Source of the DNA: Gemmatimonadota bacterium
Lineage (GTDB): Bacteria; Gemmatimonadota; Gemmatimonadetes; Gemmatimonadales; Gemmatimonadaceae
Direction of reading: 5' to 3'
Length of the DNA stretch: 35,844 nt
NCBI GenBank assembly: GCA_028876525.1
Contig: JAGWRI010000058.1
Span: forward strand, 1 to 35,844
A model generated the notes under the pieces. It made no database searches, was not told the DNA's origin, and saw only the letters and a program-made list of their open reading frames with translations. A program made the position numbers and the translations under genes. Positions 8,637 to 15,697 of this stretch are shown one piece after another. How positions within the stretch are numbered: the stretch's first letter is position 1; every line of letters starts with the position of its first letter.

Positions 8637-9212
8637 ATGACCGCCGCCGGCTCCAGCGGCGATGCGAGATCGCGAATCATCGCCTCGGCTCGCCGGGGAA
8701 TTCTCGAGTACGGAGAACGCGGCGCGAACTCGGCCCAGGTAGGCGCCGAAGCGGGGGTGAGCAAGGCGCTCGTGCACTATCACTTCGCCGACAAGCGAGC
8801 GTTGCTGCTGGCCGTCGTGGACGATTGCGGCCAGCGCATCGAGCGCCGGCTGCGGCTCGTCCCGGATGCGCTGCGCGGGACGAATGCGTTCGAGCGGTGC
8901 CGGAAATGGCTGGCCGAGGAGCTGGAGGCGGTCGACATCCACCTCCTGCTGCGACTGGCCGGAAGCGGTGACGAGGCGGTGAGAAACAGGGCGCGGTCCG
9001 GCATTCAAGTGTTCCGGAGTGCCGTTGAGGCTCAACTCGAAACCGCCCTGGAGTCTCTCGCCGTCGCTCCGACCATCCGGATGGATCTGATCGCAAGCCT
9101 GGCGTCGGCCACCGCGCTCGGACTGGCGGGGAGCGATGTGCGCGAGGCCAGCGGCGATCGCGAGGCCACGCTCGACACGCTCTGGCTCGCGATTCTCGGT
9201 CTGTCACGCTGA
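8637..9212 (+). CDS. TetR-family transcriptional regulator
   Basis: The 191-residue product has the N-terminal TetR DNA-binding domain. RIIASARRGILEYGERGAN is helix 1, and the helix-turn-helix SAQVGAEAGVSKALVHYHFA is followed by DKRALLLAVVDD. The C-terminal two thirds is a helical ligand-binding and dimerisation domain with no recognisable ligand signature. ATG at 8637 is used here. GTG at 8622, overlapping the upstream stop (GTGA), is in frame and would add five residues. As it is apparently co-transcribed with the beta-CASP nuclease, its target may be this operon, but no clear palindromic operator was seen next to it. Confidence 0.87.
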   Translation: MTAAGSSGDARSRIIASARRGILEYGERGANSAQVGAEAGVSKALVHYHFADKRALLLAVVDDCGQRIERRLRLVPDALRGTNAFERCRKWLAEELEAVDIHLLLRLAGSGDEAVRNRARSGIQVFRSAVEAQLETALESLAVAPTIRMDLIASLASATALGLAGSDVREASGDREATLDTLWLAILGLSR

Positions 9213-9248
9213 CCGCCGAGTCCCTTCCGGCGAAGACCCGCGACAGAC

Positions 9249-9254
9249 TAGGTT
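9249..9254 (+). promoter_or_regulatory. -10-like box of the DUF218 gene
   Basis: TAGGTT ends seven bases before ATG 9262 and there is no Shine-Dalgarno sequence, the same geometry as at 7052-7057. It predicts a leaderless mRNA. No -35 box was recognised. Confidence 0.3.
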
Positions 9255-9261
9255 GCGCCGA

Positions 9262-9870
9262 ATGCAGCGACCACAGCCCCCGGCCTGGAAGAGAGTGGTT
9301 CGTATCGGCGCCGCGGTGCTGTTCGCCGGGTGGCTGGTCTCGCTGGGCGCGGTGATCGTGTGGGGATGGCGGGACACGGCACGTCCCGCGGGCGCGATCG
9401 TGGTGCTGGGGGCGGCGCAGTACGCGGGGCGGCCCTCGCCGGTGCTGCGTGCCCGGCTGGACCACGCGATCGATCTCTGGAATCGCGGCCTGGCGACCCA
9501 GCTTGTTGTCACCGGCGGCACCGGCGCCGGCGACACGACGAGCGAAGCCGCCGTGGGGCGTCGGTACGCCATGCAGCACGGCGTGCCCGAAGCCGCGATC
9601 GTGCTCGAAGCGGAGGGCCGCACCACGGCCGAATCCATGCGCGCCATGGCGGCCATGATGCGCGCCGAAGGACGCGACAGCGTGATCCTGGTCAGCGATC
9701 CGTTCCACATGCTGCGCCTGACGATCCTGGCCCGCGCGTCGGGCCTGACGCCGCTGCTGTCGCCGACAAGGAACAGCCCGATCTCAGCGAGCTGGCGAGA
9801 GCAGTGGGCTTATTGGCTGAGCGAGTCGGTCAAGGCGCCGCTGGCGCTGGTCGGGAGCGGCGGCAATTAG
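9262..9870 (+). CDS. DUF218/YdcF-like membrane-anchored protein
   Basis: The 202-residue product has one N-terminal membrane segment (about 13-35, IGAAVLFAGWLVSLGAVIVW) followed by a DUF218 domain. Typical signs are AIVVLGAAQYAGRPSPVLRA, VVTGGTGAGDTTSEA and ILVSDPFHMLRL. Relatives include YdcF, SanA and ElyC, linked to envelope integrity or nucleotide binding; the biochemical role is unsettled. ATG 9262 is chosen because it lies directly before the basic residues and the membrane segment. The TAG stop falls inside an AT-rich palindrome shared with the convergent hydrolase gene. Confidence 0.85.
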   Translation: MQRPQPPAWKRVVRIGAAVLFAGWLVSLGAVIVWGWRDTARPAGAIVVLGAAQYAGRPSPVLRARLDHAIDLWNRGLATQLVVTGGTGAGDTTSEAAVGRRYAMQHGVPEAAIVLEAEGRTTAESMRAMAAMMRAEGRDSVILVSDPFHMLRLTILARASGLTPLLSPTRNSPISASWREQWAYWLSESVKAPLALVGSGGN

Positions 9871-9887
9871 TATCCAATAGATACTAA
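9867..9887. repeat. AT-rich inverted repeat at the junction of two convergent genes
   Basis: TTAGTATC (9867-9874) and GATACTAA (9880-9887) are perfect inverted copies around CAATA. One arm holds the TAG of the DUF218 gene (9868-9870). The other holds the TAG of the minus-strand hydrolase (9884-9886). An AT-rich stem without a GC core would be a weak terminator. Confidence 0.75.
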
Positions 9888-10741
9888 GTCTGTGCCCGGC
9901 GACCGTCGTCGGAGAGCACGGCGTGTACGAGCCATTGCCAGTAGCGGTCGGCGGCGACGTCCGGCACGTCGTTGTGGCCGGCGTCGGATACGAGCAGCAG
10001 CCGGCCGGGCTGCCTGGCCGCCGCGAACACGGCCTGCCCCATGGCGACGGGCACGACGCGGTCGCGCATGCCGTGCGCGACGTGCACGGGACAATCGAGG
10101 GCGGCGACGCGCCGCGGGGTGTCGTAGTGCACCCGCGACAGCCGGCTCCAGATGGGCAGGTACGTGGGAAAGAAGAGCCGGGAAGCCATGGCGCGGGCCG
10201 AGGTGAAGGGGGACTGAAGGGCGATCGCGGCCGGCGGGGCGCTCCAGGCGAGCTCGGCGGCGATGGCGCTGCCCAGGGAATGGCCGAAGAGCACCAGCCG
10301 GCGAGGCGGTCCACCCAGGAGGCCGTGGAGAAAGGCCAGCATGGCCAGGGCGTCGGCCTGTCCAGTGGCGTAGGTGGGCCGACCCGAGAGCATTCCGTAG
10401 CCCCGATATTCGGGAACGACGACGGCGGCCCCGGTCCGCGCATGCAGCTCGAGCGCCCACGGGACCATCCACTCGGCCAGATCGGCGTTCCCGTGGAAGG
10501 CGATGACGAGCGGGTCCTCGGCCGAAGGCGTTCCCACGACGTATGCCGCCAGTTTCTGCCGGTCCGCCGCCTCGTATGTCACGCGTCTGACGCGGCGGTC
10601 GAATGGTGGGGGCGCCACCGGCCGGGGAGGTTGGAAGACCAGGCGCTCCTGACCGCGCCAGACGAGGGCGATTGCGGCCAGGACGCCGCCGCCCACGAAA
10701 CCGACCGTGGCGAGCAGGCCGAGCAAGAGAGAATGCGTCAC
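9884..10741 (-). CDS. Membrane-anchored alpha/beta hydrolase (Bem46/ABHD13-like)
   Basis: The 285-residue product has an N-terminal membrane segment (about 4-28) followed by an alpha/beta hydrolase domain. The oxyanion region is AFHGNADLAE (81-90) and the strand VVPEYRGYGMLSG (109-121) is typical of the Bem46/ABHD13 type. The nucleophile elbow GHSLGS (153-158) provides S155, HGMRDRVVP provides D227 and AGHNDVP provides H256, so the catalytic triad is complete. I chose GTG at 10741 just before the hydrophobic segment. A TTG at 10783 would add 14 basic residues and nearly touch the divergent M16 gene. The start is therefore uncertain, and the substrate is unknown. Confidence 0.82.
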   Translation of the reverse strand: MTHSLLLGLLATVGFVGGGVLAAIALVWRGQERLVFQPPRPVAPPPFDRRVRRVTYEAADRQKLAAYVVGTPSAEDPLVIAFHGNADLAEWMVPWALELHARTGAAVVVPEYRGYGMLSGRPTYATGQADALAMLAFLHGLLGGPPRRLVLFGHSLGSAIAAELAWSAPPAAIALQSPFTSARAMASRLFFPTYLPIWSRLSRVHYDTPRRVAALDCPVHVAHGMRDRVVPVAMGQAVFAAARQPGRLLLVSDAGHNDVPDVAADRYWQWLVHAVLSDDGRRAQT

Positions 10742-10792
10742 GAACCGATGCCGAGGGTTCCTGTGGATCGAAGACCGGTGCAACTTAAGAGG

Positions 10793-12100
10793 ATGCGCAT
10801 TCCGATCGAGACATTCGAACTGGCCAACGGCCTGCGGGTCACGCTGTCAGAAGACCACACGGCGCCGATTGTCGGAGTAAATCTGTGGTATCACGTGGGG
10901 TCGGCCAACGAGCGGAAGGGGCGCACGGGATTCGCCCACCTGTTCGAGCACATGCTGTTTCAGGGCTCGGCGGACGTGGCGGCGAACGAGCACTTCGAGC
11001 TGATCCAGCGCGCCGGGGGAACGCTGAACGGGTCCACCTGGCTCGACCGGACGAACTACTTCGAGGTCGTGCCGTCGAACGAGTGCGAGTTGGTGCTATG
11101 GTTGGAAGCCAATCGCATGGGCCAGTTGCTGCCGGCCATGACGCAGCAAAAGCTCGATACGCAACGCGACGTGGTGAAGAACGAGCGCCGCTGGTCGGTG
11201 GACAACCAACCGTACGGCACGTGGTGGGAACGCCTGCCCGCGCTGTGCTTCCCGCCCAGCCATCCGTTTCACCACTCGCTGATCGGCTCGATGGAGGACC
11301 TGTCGCAAGCGAGCCTCGAAGACATCGCCCAGTTCTTCCGTGCCTACTATACCCCGGACAACGCGGTTCTCTCCATCACGGGCGACTTCGATCCACCACA
11401 GGCGCGCGGTTGGGTGGAGCGCTACTTCAGCGCCATTCCGCGAGGCACCGACGCCCGCAATCGCCCGCCAATGGACGTCGGCCCGGTATTCGGGCGAGCG
11501 CTCGAAGAGCGGGTCGCCGACGACGTCGCCCTGCCCCGGCTTTTCCTCGCGTTCCGCTCTCCGGTGTTCGGGAGCGAGGCCTACTACGCGGCGAGCGTCT
11601 GCGGCGCGGTGCTGGGGCAGCGCAGCGGGAGCCGGTTGTACCGGCGGCTGGTTCGGGAGCGGGAGATCGCGGCGGAGGCCACCGCATTCACGTTCGATCT
11701 TCCCAAGGGAAGCGACCTGCTCGTGACCGACGTGACGGCCCGGCCCGGGGTGAGCGCCGACGAATTGCACGACGCGGTGACGGCGGAGATCGATACGGTG
11801 CACCGGGAGGGGGTGACGGCGCACGAAGTATCCCGCGCGGCGGCGCTGATCGAGACCGACTTCGTGAACGCGCTGCAGTCGGCCGGGGAGCGGGCCGACC
11901 GGCTGTCGATGTTCGCCACGTACTTCGGGAACCCGCACCTGGTCAACGAGCAGCTGGATCGATATCAAGCGGTGACGGTGGACGAGGTGAACGCGTTCAT
12001 CAAGGCACGTCTGGGGCCCGACAACCGCGCCAGCCTGCTCTACGTGCCGCGCGAGACCGGCACTGCGACGGACACGGATTCCCAGGGAGCGGCCGCATGA
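10793..12100 (+). CDS. M16-family zinc peptidase, catalytic subunit
   Basis: The 435-residue protein is the active half of an M16B (pitrilysin/insulinase-type) peptidase pair. The inverted zinc motif HLFEH (49-53) and the distal ligand E131 in KNERR are present. The fold starts with FELANGLRVTLSEDHTAPIV. No signal peptide precedes the domain, so the enzyme is probably cytoplasmic unless the start lies upstream. ATG 10793 gives the usual family N-terminus. GTG 10763, with GAGGG five bases before it, would add ten residues. The stop overlaps the second subunit's start (ATGA, 12097-12100), consistent with a coupled heterodimer. Confidence 0.92.
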   Translation: MRIPIETFELANGLRVTLSEDHTAPIVGVNLWYHVGSANERKGRTGFAHLFEHMLFQGSADVAANEHFELIQRAGGTLNGSTWLDRTNYFEVVPSNECELVLWLEANRMGQLLPAMTQQKLDTQRDVVKNERRWSVDNQPYGTWWERLPALCFPPSHPFHHSLIGSMEDLSQASLEDIAQFFRAYYTPDNAVLSITGDFDPPQARGWVERYFSAIPRGTDARNRPPMDVGPVFGRALEERVADDVALPRLFLAFRSPVFGSEAYYAASVCGAVLGQRSGSRLYRRLVREREIAAEATAFTFDLPKGSDLLVTDVTARPGVSADELHDAVTAEIDTVHREGVTAHEVSRAAALIETDFVNALQSAGERADRLSMFATYFGNPHLVNEQLDRYQAVTVDEVNAFIKARLGPDNRASLLYVPRETGTATDTDSQGAAA

Positions 12101-13473
12101 CGACGCCCACGAGCCGCCGGCCGTCGCCTGGCGATGCACGGCCGTACCACTTTCCGCGGTTCCAGCGCCATCGGTTGAGCGGCGGGGTGCAGCTGATCAC
12201 GGTTGCGGCGCCCAAGCTGCCACTGGTGTCGGTGGCGGCCGTCGTGGACGCGGGAGCGGCGCGGGATCCGGAGGGAATGGACGGACTCGCCGTGCTGACG
12301 GCGAAGCTGCTCCTCGAAGGCACGGTCCAGCGGGAAGGCGCCGAGCTGGTGGACGCGTTCGAGCAGCTCGGGGCGAGCGTGGACATCACGGCCGACTGGG
12401 ACAGCGCGACGGTTCGGCTCACGGTCCTGTCGGCGCACGCAGAGGCCGCGATCGGACTGCTGCGCGAGGTCCTTCGCGAGCCGGCGTTCCGCGAGCGTGA
12501 CGTCACCCGATTGAAAGCGGAACGGCGCGCCGAGATCCTCCAGATGCGAGCCGACCCGCGCGAGCTGGCCGACGAATCGTTCGAGCGGCACCTGTACGCG
12601 GCAGGCGCACGCTATTCGCGTCCGGCCGCGGGCGGGATGGCCGCGACGGACCGGATCACGCGGCAGGCGGTGAAGGAATTCTACGATCGGCACTACGTGG
12701 CGTCGCGAGTCACGCTGATCGTGGCCGGTGACCTGTCCGACGCCCGCGCACGCGGCATCGCAGCGGCCGCATTCGGCGACTGGACGGGCACCGGGCCCGA
12801 GGTGGCGCGCGCCGTGGACGAAACGGCGAGCATGTCGCGGCGGATCCGCGTGGTCCGGAAGGCGGATGCCCCGCAGTCGGAGCTGCGAATCGGCCACGAG
12901 GGTGTTTCGCGCGGGCACCCGGACTATTTCCCGCTGGTCGTGATGAACGCCGTGCTGGGCGGCCTGTTCTCGTCGCGCATCAACCTCAATCTCCGGGAAG
13001 CGCATGCGTACACATACGGGGCGCACTCGGGATTCGACTGGCGGCGCAGCGCCGGCCCGTTCGCCATCTCGACGGCCGTGGAAAGCGGGGTTACGGCTGA
13101 CGCCGCGTCGGAGGTCTTGAAGGAAATCGAGCGCATTCGCGACGCAGCAGTTGCATCCGACGAGTTGAGCCTCGCCACGAGTTACCTCGCCGGAGTCTTC
13201 CCGATCCGGTACGAGACCACGTCGGCGATCGCGGCGGCGCTGGCTTCGCTGGTGACGTACGGATACCCGGACGACTACTTCGACAGCTACCGGGCGCGCA
13301 TCGAATCGATCACCGAGGACGACGTGCTGCGGGTCGCGCGCGCGCACCTGCATCCCGATCGGCTGCTGGTCGTGGCAGTGGGCGATCCCGCGGTGATCGA
13401 AGCGCCGCTGGCGGCGCTCAACCTCGGCCCGCTGTCGGTGAGTGCGGCGGGTGACGCAGAAGCCGGCGCCTGA
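12097..13473 (+). CDS. M16-family peptidase-like protein, non-catalytic subunit
   Basis: The 458-residue protein shares the M16 fold but has no HxxEH: the corresponding segment reads GLAVLTAKLLLEGT. It keeps the glycine-rich and arginine/tyrosine elements of the second subunit, LGGLFSSRINLNLREAHAYT and YGAHSGFDWRR. In M16B heterodimers this subunit supplies substrate-binding residues to the partner's active site. The four-base overlap with the catalytic gene supports fixed stoichiometry. It has an N-terminal extension of about 25 residues (PTSRRPSPGDARP) and no signal peptide. The Nudix gene follows 13 bases downstream. Confidence 0.9.
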   Translation: MTTPTSRRPSPGDARPYHFPRFQRHRLSGGVQLITVAAPKLPLVSVAAVVDAGAARDPEGMDGLAVLTAKLLLEGTVQREGAELVDAFEQLGASVDITADWDSATVRLTVLSAHAEAAIGLLREVLREPAFRERDVTRLKAERRAEILQMRADPRELADESFERHLYAAGARYSRPAAGGMAATDRITRQAVKEFYDRHYVASRVTLIVAGDLSDARARGIAAAAFGDWTGTGPEVARAVDETASMSRRIRVVRKADAPQSELRIGHEGVSRGHPDYFPLVVMNAVLGGLFSSRINLNLREAHAYTYGAHSGFDWRRSAGPFAISTAVESGVTADAASEVLKEIERIRDAAVASDELSLATSYLAGVFPIRYETTSAIAAALASLVTYGYPDDYFDSYRARIESITEDDVLRVARAHLHPDRLLVVAVGDPAVIEAPLAALNLGPLSVSAAGDAEAGA

Positions 13474-13486
13474 ATCGAGTGATTCC

Positions 13487-14041
13487 ATGAGCACATCGGG
13501 CGACCTTCCGGGAACGCGTCGCGTCTACACCGGCCGGGTGATCAACCTGGACGTCGATCGCGTCGTCCTTCCCAACGGCACGACGGCCGATCTGGAAATC
13601 ATCCGGCATCCGGGGGCGAGCGCGATCGTTCCTATCCTCAGTGACGCCGAGGCGTCCGATCCCACGCTGGTCCTGATCCGCCAGTACCGACATGCCGCCG
13701 CCGGCTACCTGTACGAAATTCCCGCCGGCCGGCTGAACGACGGCGAAGACCCGGCCCAGTGTGCGGTGCGCGAGCTGGCGGAGGAAACCGGCTACCGGGC
13801 GGGACGCGTGGAGCACCTGTTCAGCATGTTCACGACGCCAGGATTCACCGACGAACGCATCCACGTCTTTCTGGCCTCGGGGCTGTCGGAGGGTCCCACT
13901 GCGCACGAAGCGGACGAGATCCTGAAGGTGGAGCAGGTGCCCGTTTCTCGCGCGCTGGCCCTGATCGAGGGCGGTGAGATCCAGGATGCGAAGACGGCGC
14001 TCTCCATTCTCTACCTGGCTCGATACAGCAGGCACGAGTAA
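13487..14041 (+). CDS. Nudix hydrolase, ADP-ribose pyrophosphatase type
   Basis: The 184-residue protein contains a perfect Nudix box at residues 81-103 (GRLNDGE, seven residues, then RELAEETGY). The IRQYRHAAAGYLYEIPA stretch before it and the FTTPGFTDERIHVFLA stretch after it are typical of ADP-ribose/ADP-sugar pyrophosphatases, which hydrolyse ADP-ribose to AMP and ribose-5-phosphate. ATG 13487 is chosen over an upstream in-frame start at 13442 that would overlap the M16 gene. It closes the M16 gene series and is followed by a 284-base AT-rich spacer. Confidence 0.9.
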   Translation: MSTSGDLPGTRRVYTGRVINLDVDRVVLPNGTTADLEIIRHPGASAIVPILSDAEASDPTLVLIRQYRHAAAGYLYEIPAGRLNDGEDPAQCAVRELAEETGYRAGRVEHLFSMFTTPGFTDERIHVFLASGLSEGPTAHEADEILKVEQVPVSRALALIEGGEIQDAKTALSILYLARYSRHE

Positions 14042-14325
14042 CCATCAAACTACGATTGAAGGGTTTCTTCAGGCGGTCAGTTAACTGGCCACTGAAGGGG
14101 TCAATTATTCTGGTTGTGTCTCAAAATTCGGACATCGAACAATCGGTCAACGCGGGAGAATAGCGCTGCAACCTGCTGGTAATAATCGAGTTACTGTTTG
14201 TATGCGAATTTGATGTCCGTGGCATGGGACGTGCAACTGATGGTTCCCGACCAGGCAGAACCACGCGGCGACGCCGCGACGGAGCCAGCCTGGAAATGGT
14301 GTCGAGAACCTACCGGAGCACAGCC
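14042..14325 (+). promoter_or_regulatory. AT-rich regulatory spacer before the ECF sigma factor
   Basis: No gene was found in these 284 bases. The spacer holds a near-perfect palindrome at 14075-14090 (core CAGTTAACTG) flanked by two direct copies of TGAAGGG (14057-14063 and 14093-14099). A weak promoter candidate follows: TTAACT (14081-14086), a 19-base spacer and TATTCT (14106-14111). The palindrome overlaps this -35, so a bound protein could control access. No ECF-type GGAAC/CGTC autoregulatory promoter was recognised. Confidence 0.45.
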
Positions 14326-14961
14326 ATGGCCGAGCTCGCAACCAAGCAGATTGCCCCACAGAAGTCGCCCACCCGGGATGCGCTCCACGCGGCGTCCGAC
14401 ACGGGGCTGGTGAATACGTTCCTGACCGGGGACGAGCGGGCGTTCCAGGAGTTGGTGGAGCGGTATCAGGTGAGGCTCCTGAACTTCATCTTTCGCACGA
14501 TCGGCGACCGGGAGCGGGCGGAAGACCTGGTGCAGGAGGTCTTCATCCGGGTCTATCGGCACATTCACCGGTTCGACACGACGAAGAAGTTCTCGACGTG
14601 GATCTACACGATTGCGTCCAACCTGGCGAAGAACGAGCTGCGCAACCGGTCACGCAATCCCCTCGTGCTGTTCCAGGCCATCACGGGCACGCGCACCGAG
14701 GAGGAGCGGCCGCTGCAGTTCGAGGACTACACCAGCCGGCCAGACGATCTCTTCCAGAAGCGGCACCTCCGGTCGCTCGTCGAGGAGACCGTGGCCCAGC
14801 TCCCGGAGCACCACCGTGAGGTGTTCGTGCTGCGCGAGATCGAGGGAAAGTCGTACGAAGAGATCGCCGAGATCACGCACTGCAACCTCGGGACCGTGAA
14901 ATCGCGGCTGAACCGCGCCCGGACCGCGTTTGCGGCGATCATCGAGCCGTGGGTCGACTAA
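14326..14961 (+). CDS. ECF sigma factor, RpoE/SigW-like
   Basis: The 211-residue protein has sigma region 2 (about 40-108) with RAEDLVQEVFIRVYRHI and FSTWIYTIASNLAKNELR. Region 4 (about 152-204) includes LPEHHREVFVLREIEGKSYE and the recognition helix NLGTVKSRLNRAR. ATG 14326 has GGAG seven bases upstream and directly precedes a normal ECF N-terminus; an in-frame ATG at 14224 would add 34 unlikely arginine-rich residues. The next gene is a zinc-finger anti-sigma factor, so this is probably an envelope- or redox-stress sigma factor held inactive at the membrane. Confidence 0.93.
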   Translation: MAELATKQIAPQKSPTRDALHAASDTGLVNTFLTGDERAFQELVERYQVRLLNFIFRTIGDRERAEDLVQEVFIRVYRHIHRFDTTKKFSTWIYTIASNLAKNELRNRSRNPLVLFQAITGTRTEEERPLQFEDYTSRPDDLFQKRHLRSLVEETVAQLPEHHREVFVLREIEGKSYEEIAEITHCNLGTVKSRLNRARTAFAAIIEPWVD

Positions 14962-15005
14962 CCGGCTATCGACGCTGACGGCGGTCGGCAGACCGGAGGG
15001 CGACG

Positions 15006-15058
15006 GGGCGGGAACCGGGGGGGCGGCGGAGGGTATCGGGAGCAGCCCCCCACCGCCC
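15006..15058 (+). other. Long GC-rich hairpin between sigma and anti-sigma genes
   Basis: GGGCGG (15006-15011) pairs with CCGCCC (15053-15058), and GGGGGG (15017-15022) with CCCCCC (15046-15051). The strands are separated by small internal bulges and close a loop of 23-24 bases. The loop contains GGGAG, the only Shine-Dalgarno-like sequence near the anti-sigma start at 15070. The structure could lower anti-sigma translation relative to sigma. Confidence 0.5.
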
Positions 15059-15069
15059 AGCCGCATCTC

Positions 15070-15606
15070 ATGGACTGTCGCCACTTCCGGCAATCTCACA
15101 GCGAATTTCTGGACCATCAGATGACCGAGGTCCGGGTCGGTGAGATGTATGAGCATCTTCGGGCATGCGACCGTTGCGCGCGCTTCGATACCGCGATGCG
15201 ACGCGGGTTGCTCGTGGCCCGGAATCTGCCGGCGATCCGGCCGTCGCGGGACTTTCGCCCACGTCTCGAAGCCCGGCTCCGCGAACCGGTGCCCGCGGCG
15301 TCGGATCGAGGCTACCGCAGGGTGCTGACGGGGGTCGCCGCCGGGGCGGCGACCCTGGCGGCCATCTTGCTGGCGGCGGGGGCTCGGCGAAGCCAGGCGC
15401 TGGCGGTGCCGGCGGTGCCGGCGACGCCGGTCGCGACGGCATCCGCTCTCGTCCAGGAAGCGAGGCCAGCACCACGGCCGGCTTCGGCGCAGTTCATGGC
15501 GAGCCTCGCGTCCGGCATTCCGGTATGGCCGGGCGTCTCGGTGGCCGATCGCGCCGCCGCTCATCTGGAGCGGGTGGAGCTGCGGCAGACGAGCGCGTCG
15601 CCGTAG
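15070..15606 (+). CDS. Zinc-finger anti-sigma factor, membrane-anchored
   Basis: The 178-residue protein begins MDCRHFRQSHSEFLDHQM and carries HLRACDRC, the Hx3Cx2C motif of ZAS-type anti-sigma domains that bind ECF sigma factors. A membrane segment (about 85-105, LTGVAAGAATLAAILLAAGA) is followed by an alanine/proline-rich periplasmic tail without a recognisable domain. It lies 108 bases downstream of the sigma gene on the same strand, which makes it the cognate inhibitor. No ribosome-binding site is seen directly before ATG 15070. The regulatory cue cannot be inferred. Confidence 0.87.
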   Translation: MDCRHFRQSHSEFLDHQMTEVRVGEMYEHLRACDRCARFDTAMRRGLLVARNLPAIRPSRDFRPRLEARLREPVPAASDRGYRRVLTGVAAGAATLAAILLAAGARRSQALAVPAVPATPVATASALVQEARPAPRPASAQFMASLASGIPVWPGVSVADRAAAHLERVELRQTSASP

Positions 15607-15685
15607 CGACCGGCGCGAGACCCGGTTCGTCGCCCGTCGCCCGGCGGCCGCTGCTGTGCGGAGCCGCAACGCCGACCGGAGCGCG

Positions 15686-15691
15686 TATATT
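15686..15691 (+). promoter_or_regulatory. -10-like box of holA
   Basis: TATATT ends six bases before the holA ATG at 15698 and there is no Shine-Dalgarno sequence at the usual position, so a leaderless mRNA is predicted. No -35 box was recognised. Confidence 0.4.
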
Positions 15692-15697
15692 CTCCGC

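Noticed and set aside
14224-14325. Longer N-terminus for the first ECF sigma factor
   Set aside because: The added 34 residues are arginine-rich and unlike the family. ATG 14326 has a well-placed GGAG.
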